A DNA stretch of 54,284 bases, taken from IMG/VR virus record IMGVR_UViG_3300048908_000156, positions 1-54,284 of that record. One strand, written 5' to 3'. Made by a program: the position numbers and the translations under genes. Shown piece by piece: positions 37,458-45,804 of this stretch (position 1 is its first letter; every line of letters starts with the position of its first letter). Under the pieces are notes generated by a model. It made no database searches. It was not told the origin of the DNA and worked only from the letters and a program-made list of their open reading frames with translations. The stretch is from a virus.

Positions 37458-37663
37458 GCGCCGACCGCGAGTTCACGACGGGGATCGTGGCCGTCACCCA
37501 GCCCGACCGCCAGAGGCGCGTGACCGGGAAGTTGCACGCGATACACGCGACCGGGACGCGGCTGGCCTGCGGGAAGCCCGTGCCCTTTGACCGGTGGGTG
37601 CCGAGCGCCTCCACCGAGCCGACGTGCGGGCTGTGCCGCCAGGTGGAGGCCCGCCGCCCCTGA
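37454..37663 (+). CDS. Small TCxxC-type zinc-ribbon protein
   Basis: 69 residues. KLHAIHATGTRLACGKP, then PTCGLCRQVEARR is the clearest member of the Cys...TCxxC family (17229, 22262, 35397), here with a preceding His pair. Last gene before the structural module. Confidence 0.62.
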   Translation: MSADREFTTGIVAVTQPDRQRRVTGKLHAIHATGTRLACGKPVPFDRWVPSASTEPTCGLCRQVEARRP

Positions 37664-37707
37664 CCCGCCGGACCTAGCACCCGTGGCCGCCCCACGGGTG
37701 CGAGTCC

Positions 37708-37713
37708 TAGCCT
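37708..37713 (+). promoter_or_regulatory. Leaderless-type -10 (TAGCCT) for the portal gene
   Basis: TAGCCT ends six bases before the portal ATG at 37720, and there is no ribosome-binding site. This is probably a late promoter for the head module. Confidence 0.5.
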
Positions 37714-37719
37714 CACCCC

Positions 37720-39507
37720 ATGCCTCGCCCCGCCAAGAGCGTCGAGCCGGTGGGCCCGAACTCGGTCATCGCCTCCGCCGCCCGGCTGACCGCCCAGGTT
37801 CGCATCCCGCGCCGAGGCGGGACCGAGGAGTGGCAGGCCGAGGGCTGGCGGCTCCTCGACATCACCGGGGAACTCAGGTTCGCAGCGAACTGGATGGCGA
37901 ACGCCCTCTCCAGGGTGCGCCTGTACCCGGTGGTCACCACCGAGGACGGCGACGAGGAGGTCACGGCCGGGCCTCCGGTGCAGGTGCTCAACGCCCTGTA
38001 CGGAGGCGAGTCCGGGCAGTCGCAGATGATGGCCCAGTTCGGCATCCACCTCACGATCCCCGGCGAGTGCTACCTGCTCGGTGTGACCGACGAGGAGACC
38101 GGCGCCGACGACTGGGTGGTGCTCTCCACCGAGGAGATAACCCAACGCGGGGCCCGGTGGGTGGTGGACCGGGGTGACGGCAACGAGCAGGTGTACGACC
38201 CGGACGAGGCTCTGGTCATCCGCATCTGGCGGAGCCACCCCCGCAAGTGGGTCGAGGCCGACTCGCCGGTGCGGGCGGTGCTGCCGATCCTGCGCGAGTT
38301 GGAGCAGTTGACCAAGCACGTCGGGGCCTCCATCGACTCCCGGCTGGCCGGGGCCGGGCTCCTCCTGCTGCCCTCAGAAATGACGTTCAGCACTCCGCCG
38401 CTGGAGGGTGCTGAGCCGGAGAACCCCCGCGACGATCCGTTCATGGCCGCGCTGTCGGAGGCCATGATCACGCCCATCGAGGACCGGGGTGCCGCCTCGG
38501 CCGTGGTGCCCATCGTCGTCCGCGCTCCCGGCGCCGTGCTCGGGAACGCCCAGTTCATCTCGTTCACGACCCCGCTGTCAGAGGCCGCCCAGTCGCTCCG
38601 CATGGAGGCCATCAGACGGCTCGCGCTCGGCATGGATATGCCGCCCGAGGTGCTGCTCGGCACCGGCGACGTGAACCACTGGGGTGCCTGGCAGATTGAC
38701 GAGGCCGCCCTCAAAACGCACATCGAGCCCGCGTGCGAACTCATCTGCGACGCCCTGACCCGCCGGTTCCTGATCCCCGCCCTGGCCGGGATGGGCGCCC
38801 TGGTGGACCCCACGCTCCGCATCGAGGCCGACACCTCGGACCTGCGGCTGCGGCCCGACCACTCCGCCGACGCGGTGACCCTGTACGACCGGCTGGAGTT
38901 GAACGGCTCCGCGCTGCGCCGGGAGACCGGCTTCGAGGAGGGCGACGCACCGGAGCCCGAGGAACTGTCGGCCATGATCCTCCGCAAGTTCGCGCTCGGG
39001 CAGACGACGCCGGAGGTGACCGTCGCGGCCGGTGAGGCCCTGGGTGTGGCCCTGTACGTGGCCCCGTCGGGCGACGGGACGGCCCCGCCGACCTCGCCGC
39101 CGGGTGACGGTGGCACACCGACGCCGCCGCCGGTGGAGCCGAGCCCAGCGGACACGACCCGTGAGCCGCCGACACCCGAGGCTCAGGCCGCCGCCCTCCT
39201 CGCCGCCGCCGAACCCCTCGTGCACCGCGCCATCGAACGGGCGAACAACCGGGTCAACGCCAGAGGCCGGGAGCGGAAGCCCATCCCGGCTGCCCGCCTC
39301 GATGAAGCACTCACCGGCGCCTGGCCGCCCGCCCTCGTCGGCCGGGTGGCCGACCTACTGCGCGTGGACTGCCCCGCCCTGGTCGCCGCCCTCGACGCCT
39401 ACGCCCGCGAGGTGCTGACCACCGGCGAGCCCTACGACCCGGTGCTGCTCGCCTCGGACCTGCGCGACCTGCCCCGGCTCCTGCACCCGAGGCCGCCGGA
39501 TGGTTGA
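37720..39507 (+). CDS. Portal protein
   Basis: 595 residues. The ATG is selected for its distance from TAGCCT. Typical portal features: ELRFAANWMANALSRVRLYP near residue 50-70, IPGECYLLGV, VIRIWRSHPRKWVEADSPVR and LALGMDMPPEVLLGTGDVNHW followed by QIDEAALKTHIEPACELICD. A Pro/Thr-rich linker (about 445-490) precedes an Ala-rich C-terminal helix region. The dodecameric portal is the DNA gate of the capsid and docks terminase and connectors. Confidence 0.93.
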   Translation: MPRPAKSVEPVGPNSVIASAARLTAQVRIPRRGGTEEWQAEGWRLLDITGELRFAANWMANALSRVRLYPVVTTEDGDEEVTAGPPVQVLNALYGGESGQSQMMAQFGIHLTIPGECYLLGVTDEETGADDWVVLSTEEITQRGARWVVDRGDGNEQVYDPDEALVIRIWRSHPRKWVEADSPVRAVLPILRELEQLTKHVGASIDSRLAGAGLLLLPSEMTFSTPPLEGAEPENPRDDPFMAALSEAMITPIEDRGAASAVVPIVVRAPGAVLGNAQFISFTTPLSEAAQSLRMEAIRRLALGMDMPPEVLLGTGDVNHWGAWQIDEAALKTHIEPACELICDALTRRFLIPALAGMGALVDPTLRIEADTSDLRLRPDHSADAVTLYDRLELNGSALRRETGFEEGDAPEPEELSAMILRKFALGQTTPEVTVAAGEALGVALYVAPSGDGTAPPTSPPGDGGTPTPPPVEPSPADTTREPPTPEAQAAALLAAAEPLVHRAIERANNRVNARGRERKPIPAARLDEALTGAWPPALVGRVADLLRVDCPALVAALDAYAREVLTTGEPYDPVLLASDLRDLPRLLHPRPPDG

Positions 39508-40903
39508 CCGGCTCTCCACGGCCCTCGGCCGTGAGGCAGCGATCCGCAAGGCCGAGCGGAAGGTCCAGCGTGCGGTGGCTCAGGCGATGGCCGACCTGGC
39601 CGACATCGCCGTGCACGCGCTGGAGCAGTCCGGCATGGACCCGGCGGTGCTGGACACCCGGTGGCCCGACTGGAGCGCCATCGTGGCTGAGCAGGTCGAG
39701 CCGCTGATCGAGGAGGTGTACGTGCAGGCGTACGAGGCGCCGGTCCTGGTGGCCGCCACCTCCAGCCCGGTGAGCCCTGCGAACCTCGCCGCCGTCGGAC
39801 ACCTCGCGTCGGTGCGGAACCGGATGGTCGGAGTCGGGGACGGCGTGTTCGACCTCATCCGAGCCGAACTGACCGTCGGCCGCGACGCCGGTGACAGCAT
39901 CCCGAAACTCGGCAAGCGGGTGGAGGCCACCCTGGCCTCCCAGGGAGCCGCCACTTGGAAGCGTCGTGGAGTGACCGTGGCCCGCACCGAGGTGATCGCC
40001 GCGAACAACGCCGGGTCCCACCAGGCCGCGCTCGGGCAGGCCGACGTGCTGGGAGCCCAGCCCGGCGAGGTCGCCAAGGAATGGCTCGCCACCGCCGACG
40101 CCCGCACCCGTGAGTCCCACCTCGACGCCGACGGCGAGATGGTGCTCGGCATGGACACGCCGTTCCCTGTCGGCGGTGACCTGCTCGCCTACCCCGGCGA
40201 CCCGTCCGGCTCACCGGAGGAGGTCATCAACTGCCGCTGCACGATGCTCTACCACTACCCGGGTGACCCCGACTACCCGGACAACGTGGTCCCCCTCGTC
40301 GGGCCGCCGGACCCGGCCGCCGCCCTCTCCGGGCTAGGCGAGGGGCCGCTGCCGATCAGCATGGACGACGCCTCCCTGGAGTCCGAGGTCGCTGACCTGA
40401 TGGCCCTCGGTGACTTCACGAGCCCACGCCTGTCGGCCCTCACCCGGGAACTCGACGTACGCGACGCCGAGCGCGCCTTCGACAACGCGCCGGTGCTGAC
40501 CGCCGTACCCTCCACCACCGCCGAGCAGGCCGCGCTCAACAAGGTGCTGTTCGGGGACGGTGCTCCACCGACGCCCCGGGCCCGCAAGGTCAGGAGCGCC
40601 GACCAACTGCTGGAGGACGACTACCAGACCTGGGTGCACACGCAGTGGCTCCGCGCCGAGGAGGACACCCGGGGCCACATGATGACGGCCGACGGACTCG
40701 CCAAGGGCTACTCCGCCCCTGACATCATCGGCCGCCGCGTCTCCCCAAAATGGGCGACGCCGGAGTTCCAGGAGTGGCTGGCAGGACCCGGCAACGAGGG
40801 GATGTCCTTCCCTGAGTTCCGGGCCGGGATCATGGACGACAAGCGCGCCCGGCAGGCGAACTGGCGCCGCCGGAACCGAGGTTGGGAGACGGAGTACGGA
40901 TGA
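39500..40903 (+). CDS. MuF-like capsid morphogenesis protein
   Basis: 467 residues, overlapping the portal by 8 bases. After a helical N-terminus, the Mu F-like domain (about 145-255) shows VARTEVIAANNAGSHQAALG, EWLATADARTRESHLDADGE and PEEVINCRCTMLYHYPG. MuF proteins are minor capsid components needed for head assembly and often injected. The C-terminal 200 residues are unlike the family core; they include helices rich in charged residues and end near the protease gene. This extension could be a separate activity, which cannot be named from the sequence. Confidence 0.85.
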   Translation: MVDRLSTALGREAAIRKAERKVQRAVAQAMADLADIAVHALEQSGMDPAVLDTRWPDWSAIVAEQVEPLIEEVYVQAYEAPVLVAATSSPVSPANLAAVGHLASVRNRMVGVGDGVFDLIRAELTVGRDAGDSIPKLGKRVEATLASQGAATWKRRGVTVARTEVIAANNAGSHQAALGQADVLGAQPGEVAKEWLATADARTRESHLDADGEMVLGMDTPFPVGGDLLAYPGDPSGSPEEVINCRCTMLYHYPGDPDYPDNVVPLVGPPDPAAALSGLGEGPLPISMDDASLESEVADLMALGDFTSPRLSALTRELDVRDAERAFDNAPVLTAVPSTTAEQAALNKVLFGDGAPPTPRARKVRSADQLLEDDYQTWVHTQWLRAEEDTRGHMMTADGLAKGYSAPDIIGRRVSPKWATPEFQEWLAGPGNEGMSFPEFRAGIMDDKRARQANWRRRNRGWETEYG

Positions 40904-42507
40904 GCACCGTGACGATGACACGCCGGGACGCCCTCTCGATCATGCGGGCCGGGCACGCCGCCGCTCAGCGGGGCGGGAGCCCGCTGGACTGCCCCTACTC
41001 CCCGAACGGGGACGCAGATGAACGACTCCGCGTGGCCGCCTGGCAGCGCGGGTACACCGGTGGAACCGTCGGCGGAGCCGCCGCACTCGCAGCAGGAGGA
41101 ACGATGTCCGAGACCGTCGCAGATGTCCCGATGGGGACAACCGAGCCCGCCGCCGACCGACCCTGGCACGGCGTACTCGCACCGGAGGGAGTGACTTCCG
41201 GGGACCGCCGCAAGTTCTCACCCGGTGCCCTGACCTGGCGGGACCTCCCGCTGCCCGTGGAGTGGCAGGAGCAGACCGCCCCGGGTCACGACGGCGCGTA
41301 CGTCGTCGGCCGCATCGACACCATCGAGCGGGACGCCGACGGGCTGCTCAACGCGACCGGCGTGTGGCACGACACGCCGGAGGCCGACAAGGCGCACGAC
41401 CTCGTGGACGACCAGATGCTCAGAGGGCTCTCGGTGGAACTCGATGAGGACCCGGAGGCTCCCTGGGTGTCCCACTTCGAGGACGGTGAGGGGAACCCCA
41501 TCGAGGGCGACGACTGGTTCTGGGACGAACTGCTCGGTGAGGGCGACGGCGGTGTGGTCATCGAGGTGGTGGACTCCGGTCGTATCTGCGCGGTGACCCT
41601 GCTCCCGGTGCCCGCCTTCCAGGAGGCGTTCATCGCCAACGATCCCCCGGCTGATGTCCCGGCCGACTGTGACCCCACCGACCCCGAGGGCGACTGCTAC
41701 GACCCGACCGCCGAGCCGGTTGACCAGGGCGCCGCGCTGGAGCCGGTCGCACTGCTGGCCCGGGCCGGGCGAGTCGTCGTGGATCACCGGCTGTTCACCT
41801 ACCCGGAGGCTCTGCGGGAGGGCGCCACCGCCTGCCACGTCGAGTCCGACGGCCGCGTGTTCGGGCACCTCGCGGTGTGGGGGACCTGCCACATCGGCAT
41901 CGAGGGGACGTGCGTGACCCCGCCCTCCACCGCCACCGGGTACGCCCACTTCCTCACCGGGGAGGTCGAGACCGACCTCGGCCCCGTCCCGGTCGGGCAG
42001 ATCACGATGGGCACCGGGCACGCCGATCCCACGCTCGGGCTGCGTGCTGCGGTCGAGCACTACGACGACACCGGGACCGTGATCGCTGACGTGACGGTCG
42101 GGGAGGACGAGACCGGCATCTGGTACTCCGGCCGCATCCGGCCCAGCGTGACCCCGGCCCGGCTGGCCGAGTTCACCGCCGGTGGAGCCCTCTCCGGCGA
42201 CTGGCGCCGGGTGGGAGGGCACCTCGAACTCGTGGCCGCGCTCGCCGTCAACGTCCCCGGCTTCCCGGTGCCCCGGCTCCAGGTGGCCGCCGCCGGGAAC
42301 CGGCAGATGAGCCTCGTCGCCTCCGGTGTCGTCGGCCCCTCCTCGATGGCCTGGCGCACCGGCAACGTGGACGTGGACGCCCTCGTGGCCGCCGTGCTGC
42401 ACAAGATGGATCGCCGGGAGCGGGTGCACCGCCTCACTCGTAGAGTCAAGGGCGACCGAGCCGAGCGGATCGCACGGGCGACCGCCGCCGTCGAGGGGAG
42501 CGAGTGA
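40900..42507 (+). CDS. Capsid maturation protease with RMF-like N-terminal segment
   Basis: 535 residues from the ATG at 40900 (overlap ATGA with MuF). Residues 1-52 (ALSIMRAGHAAAQRGGSPLD, CPYSPNG, VAAWQRGYTGG) resemble ribosome modulation factor: G...A...G...CPY...R..AW..G. The protease domain begins near residue 85 with HGVLAPEGVTSGDRRKFSPG and includes GLSVELDEDPEAPW and a later VTLLPVPAFQEAFI. A second in-frame ATG at 41104, five bases after AGCAGGAGGA, would give a 467-residue protease without the N-segment. The C-terminal half is beta-rich and may be a virion part released by cleavage. Confidence 0.82.
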   Translation: MSTVTMTRRDALSIMRAGHAAAQRGGSPLDCPYSPNGDADERLRVAAWQRGYTGGTVGGAAALAAGGTMSETVADVPMGTTEPAADRPWHGVLAPEGVTSGDRRKFSPGALTWRDLPLPVEWQEQTAPGHDGAYVVGRIDTIERDADGLLNATGVWHDTPEADKAHDLVDDQMLRGLSVELDEDPEAPWVSHFEDGEGNPIEGDDWFWDELLGEGDGGVVIEVVDSGRICAVTLLPVPAFQEAFIANDPPADVPADCDPTDPEGDCYDPTAEPVDQGAALEPVALLARAGRVVVDHRLFTYPEALREGATACHVESDGRVFGHLAVWGTCHIGIEGTCVTPPSTATGYAHFLTGEVETDLGPVPVGQITMGTGHADPTLGLRAAVEHYDDTGTVIADVTVGEDETGIWYSGRIRPSVTPARLAEFTAGGALSGDWRRVGGHLELVAALAVNVPGFPVPRLQVAAAGNRQMSLVASGVVGPSSMAWRTGNVDVDALVAAVLHKMDRRERVHRLTRRVKGDRAERIARATAAVEGSE

Positions 42508-42677
42508 TGGGCTGCAACTGCGGAGGCTCAGGGAGCACGTCTCCCAACGTCGTGTTCCGGGTCACGTACCCGGACGGGACGAAGCGGGTGTTCACGACGG
42601 CCCAGGAGGCTCGCACCGAGGTCCAGGTGAAGGGCGGCACGATCCGCGCCGTGTCGGCGGTCGCAGCGAACCGCTGA
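42507..42677 (+). CDS. Small MGCNCGG-type protein
   Basis: 56 residues; ATG overlaps the protease stop by 1 base. The N-terminal GCNCGG cysteine pair, then VVFRVTYPDGTKRVFTTAQE and a KGGTIRAVS end match a small protein usually found next to actinophage capsid genes. Possibly a head assembly or decoration peptide. Confidence 0.65.
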   Translation: MGCNCGGSGSTSPNVVFRVTYPDGTKRVFTTAQEARTEVQVKGGTIRAVSAVAANR

Positions 42678-42691
42678 ACCGCCGAGCCCGG

Positions 42692-42732
42692 TAGGGCCCG
42701 CGCCGCGTCTCGCTCGCGTCAGTTGGGCCCTA
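42692..42732. terminator. Bidirectional hairpin between converging genes
   Basis: TAGGGCCC (42692-42699) and GGGCCCTA (42725-42732) are inverted copies flanking a 25-base loop, in the 63-base gap between the MGCNCGG gene and the leftward gene 42741. Confidence 0.5.
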
Positions 42733-42740
42733 GCGGGTGG

Positions 42741-43064
42741 TCAGTAGCACTCTCCAGCGGGGTGCACGGTGAAGCACCGCTCGCAGGTGGCCGCGTACAC
42801 GGCGGCCCGCTCACGGGCGGCCTCGCGGGCCTCGCGGGCGGCCTTGATGGGCGCATTGTGGGCGTCCACGGCCGCGTTATACGCCGCCACCTCGGCGTCG
42901 TAGCGGGCCTCGTCGGCCAACTCGGCGGGGGTCTTGGCCCGGGTGAGGTCACCCAGCACGGCCTCCAGGTCGGTGCTCGCCATCGTGATCAGGCTGACCG
43001 CCATGCGCTGCTCCTGGGCGGTGAGGTGCGCCGGGTAGCGGGGCTTCGGGGGCAGGGTGCTCAT
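42741..43064 (-). CDS. Leftward early-type protein within the capsid module
   Basis: 107 residues from an ATG that follows CAGGAGAG. Helical, with a long coiled-coil-like stretch (EARYDAEVAAYNAAVDAHNA, AAREAREAARERAAVYAA), then CERCFTVHPAGECY, a CxxC...H...C zinc site. Its class A promoter with the GACCCGCCA element ties it to the early regulon, although it lies between the protease and major capsid genes. Antisense transcription into the structural module is limited by the hairpin at 42692. Confidence 0.68.
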   Translation of the reverse strand: MSTLPPKPRYPAHLTAQEQRMAVSLITMASTDLEAVLGDLTRAKTPAELADEARYDAEVAAYNAAVDAHNAPIKAAREAREAARERAAVYAATCERCFTVHPAGECY

Positions 43065-43075
43065 GGTCTCTCCTG

Positions 43076-43134
43076 TGGCGGGTCGGTGGGTGCTCTGTGT
43101 CTACGACTATACACGCGTCAGGGGGTGGAGTCCA
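43076..43134 (-). promoter_or_regulatory. Class A promoter P14, leftward, with leader element
   Basis: On the minus strand TGGACT, 17 bp, TATAGT (43111-43106) is preceded by GACGCGTG, and the element GACCCGCCA is at 43084-43076, followed by CAGGAGAG and the ATG at 43064. It is the only class A promoter that faces left. Confidence 0.78.
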
Positions 43135-43201
43135 GCGGACCCGGAGTGGCCTCGGTCACGCGATCCGCTAGCACTCCGTGACGGGGCGCCGAGCCGACTC
43201 C

Positions 43202-43207
43202 TACGGT
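43202..43207 (+). promoter_or_regulatory. Possible late promoter (TACGGT) for the major capsid gene
   Basis: TACGGTGCCGGG matches the hexamer and following bases at 33348 (minus) and 34361. Here the leader would be about 95 bases, with GGAGGCAGAGCC just before the GTG at 43307. Confidence 0.4.
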
Positions 43208-43306
43208 GCCGGGTAGTCCACCGCTGGCATGAGGCCCCGTGTGGCGGTCGGGTGTCCGGCATCAAGCCGACCCGTGCTGAGCCCTTTCACGCATGGAGGC
43301 AGAGCC

Positions 43307-45010
43307 GTGCAGTTCGTACTTCCTGATGACCTGACCGCACTGTCGGCTGACGACCTCGAAGCCGCCGAGCGGGACGCCCTGGACGAGTTCGACGCGCTCC
43401 GGGAGGTCGGAGACGCCCTCACCGACGAGCAAGTGGACGATATGGAGGCTCTGGCCGCCCACGTCGGCACGATCCGACTGGAGCAGGGCCGCCGCGAGGA
43501 GGCCGCCGCTGAGCGGCGTGCCCGCGCCGAGGCCGCGACCGCGCTGGTCGCTGAGCCCGAGGACAGCACCGACACGCCCGAGGAGGGCGAGGCCGACGAG
43601 CCCGACGACGCTCCCGCCGAGGGCGACGCCGACGACACCGGCGCACCTGGCGAGCCGCAGGCCGAGGACGAGACGCCGGTACCGGTGGCCGCCTCCGGCG
43701 TGGTCCGCCGCAGTCGTCGGGTGCCGAACCCGACCCCGAAGCGCAAGAGCCCGCTGACCCTGACCGCCGCCGCCGACATCCCGAACGTCGTCAACGGCTC
43801 ACGGCTGGCCGACCTCCGGGCTGCGAGCCAGGCGTTCATCGGACGCTCGGCTGGCTTCCCGTCGTTCGAGCAGGGCGGCGACGCCCCGCTCCCCGGCGAG
43901 CCCGGTGGACCGGCGGCTGGCATCTACAACCGCTACTCGGTGGCGACGATCAGCCGCAACGACCGGGACGGCCTCGACACCGCCAACCGGGACTTCGAGA
44001 GCGTGGAGTCGCTGCTCGATGAGGCCGGGCGCCAGTCCCGCTTGAAGGGCGGGAGCCTGGTCGCCGCCGGTGGCTGGTGCGCTCCGTCCGAGACGCTGTA
44101 CGACCTGTGCGGCGGTGAGAGCCTGGACGGGCTCGTGGACATCCCCTCGATCACCGTCCGACGGGGCGGCATCCGGTACACCACCGGGCCGAACTTCTCC
44201 GACATCTACACGAACGTCGGGTTCTGTCAGACCGAGGCCCAGGCCATCGCCGGGACACCCAAGACCTGCTACGAGGTCACCTGCCCTCCGTTCGTGGAGG
44301 TCCGGCTGGACGCGTGCGGCATCTGCGTCAAGGCCCCGATCCTGACCAACGCCGCCTACCCGGAACTGGTGGACCGCTGGGTCTCCGGCTCCCTGGTCGC
44401 GCATCAGCAGAAGATGAACGTCAAGACGATCAACGCGATGGTCGCCGCGCTCTCCCCGGCGGTGACGGCCAACGGCTCCGGCCAGGCCGACTCCATCCTG
44501 ACCGCCCTCGAACTGGCCGCCGTCGGGCTCCGGTACCAGTGGCGCATCGGGAGCAACGCCGTGCTGGAGGTCGTGCTCCCCGAGTGGGTCAAGCCCGCCA
44601 TCCGTGGCGACCTGGCCGCCCGCACCGGCGAGGGCACCGACTCGATGAACGTCTCGGACGCCCAGATCGCCGGGTTCTTCGCTGCCCGGAACCTGGCCGT
44701 TCAGTTCGTCTACGGCTGGCAGGAGACCGGGTTCCTGACCGGCTGCGTGGTCGAGTACCCGGGCACGGTGGAGGCGATGATCTACCCGGCCGGGACGTTC
44801 ATCAAGGGCACCGCCGACATCATCAGCCTGGACACCATCTACGACACCACCGACCTGATGACCAACGTCTACACGGCCGTGTTTGTCGAGGAGGCGATCT
44901 TGGTCGCCAAGCGGTGCTACGGCGGCTGCCTCCTCACGATCCCGGTGTGCGTGTCGGGTCAGACCGGCGCGGCTGACCGGGCGACCTGCTTCGGCCCCGT
45001 CGTTCCGTGA
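43307..45010 (+). CDS. Major capsid protein with N-terminal scaffold-like region
   Basis: 567 residues; the GTG at 43307 is chosen for the GGAGG 8 bases upstream (an ATG at 43229 is in frame but lacks one). Residues 1-80 are helical and charged, 82-127 are Asp/Glu/Pro-rich, and 133-148 basic, like the delta domain removed by the protease in HK97-type capsids. The shell part (about 160-567) includes VRRGGIRYTTGPNFSDIYTN, TLTNAAYPE-like and LTALELAAVGLRYQWRIG segments, and IYPAGTFIKGTADIISLDTI. It has many cysteines (e.g. DLCGGE, DACGICVK), which could form disulfides in the shell. Confidence 0.88.
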   Translation: MQFVLPDDLTALSADDLEAAERDALDEFDALREVGDALTDEQVDDMEALAAHVGTIRLEQGRREEAAAERRARAEAATALVAEPEDSTDTPEEGEADEPDDAPAEGDADDTGAPGEPQAEDETPVPVAASGVVRRSRRVPNPTPKRKSPLTLTAAADIPNVVNGSRLADLRAASQAFIGRSAGFPSFEQGGDAPLPGEPGGPAAGIYNRYSVATISRNDRDGLDTANRDFESVESLLDEAGRQSRLKGGSLVAAGGWCAPSETLYDLCGGESLDGLVDIPSITVRRGGIRYTTGPNFSDIYTNVGFCQTEAQAIAGTPKTCYEVTCPPFVEVRLDACGICVKAPILTNAAYPELVDRWVSGSLVAHQQKMNVKTINAMVAALSPAVTANGSGQADSILTALELAAVGLRYQWRIGSNAVLEVVLPEWVKPAIRGDLAARTGEGTDSMNVSDAQIAGFFAARNLAVQFVYGWQETGFLTGCVVEYPGTVEAMIYPAGTFIKGTADIISLDTIYDTTDLMTNVYTAVFVEEAILVAKRCYGGCLLTIPVCVSGQTGAADRATCFGPVVP

Positions 45011-45045
45011 GGTGAGGAGACGACGACGGCAGTAGGAGGTGGCTC

Positions 45046-45804
45046 GTGAGCGTGATGCCCCTGGAGTACGTGTCGGCTCCGCCGGTGACCCCGGCGAAGT
45101 ACGGCATCCTGAGCGCGGCCGTGGTGGTCGAGGACAGCGACCCTCACGGCGGGCTCGGGTTCGAGTACCAGCCGGACTGGTGTGGACCCGCTCAGACGAC
45201 GTACGCCGCGTGTCTCGATCCAACGCCCGGCGGTACGCCCAAGATCGGTGAGGACGGGCTGCCCATCGTGGAGGGCGAGCCGTTCGCCGTCTACCACCTG
45301 ACCACCTGCCGCACCGTCGGCGCTGGAGACCTGAACGCGAGGGCCCAGACCGCCCTCTCGCTCGGTGAGGGTCGGGCGGTTGAACAGTGGCTCGGCGCCA
45401 AACTCGCGGCCGAGGCCGACGACCGGGGCGGCACCTGGACCGCCGAGACGCCCTGGGAGGCGCTGGCCGCCGTGGAGCACTTCATCCACTGCAACTACGG
45501 CGGAGTGGGCACCATCCACATGCAGCGAGGCACCGCGTCCGGGCTGCTCACCGGCCGGGCCCTCGACACCGACGGGACGCACCTGACCACCCGGCTCGGG
45601 AACATCGTGTCGGCGGGCTGCTACGACGTGTCCTCCGGCGACGTGATCTACGCCACCGGCACCGTCATGCTCCGGCGCGGCCCGACGAAGGTGATCCAGC
45701 CGCCACCCGACCTGACCAACGAGGTCGCCGTCCTCGCGGAGCGTCCCTACGCCGGTGGCTGGGAGTGCTTCGCCATCGGGGTGCACGTAGTGGCGGCTCC
45801 GTGA
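45046..45804 (+). CDS. Structural protein downstream of major capsid
   Basis: 252 residues from a GTG after AGTAGGAGG. Mixed alpha/beta with a PWEALAAVEHFIHCNYGGVG core and a GTVMLRRGPTKVIQ strand region. Its place between major capsid and the connector genes suggests a head or capsid-decoration protein. I do not recognise the family. Confidence 0.6.
   Translation: MSVMPLEYVSAPPVTPAKYGILSAAVVVEDSDPHGGLGFEYQPDWCGPAQTTYAACLDPTPGGTPKIGEDGLPIVEGEPFAVYHLTTCRTVGAGDLNARAQTALSLGEGRAVEQWLGAKLAAEADDRGGTWTAETPWEALAAVEHFIHCNYGGVGTIHMQRGTASGLLTGRALDTDGTHLTTRLGNIVSAGCYDVSSGDVIYATGTVMLRRGPTKVIQPPPDLTNEVAVLAERPYAGGWECFAIGVHVVAAP

Noticed and set aside
43799-45223. A 474-codon antisense frame over the major capsid gene
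   Set aside because: Mirror of third-position GC bias; no protein features.
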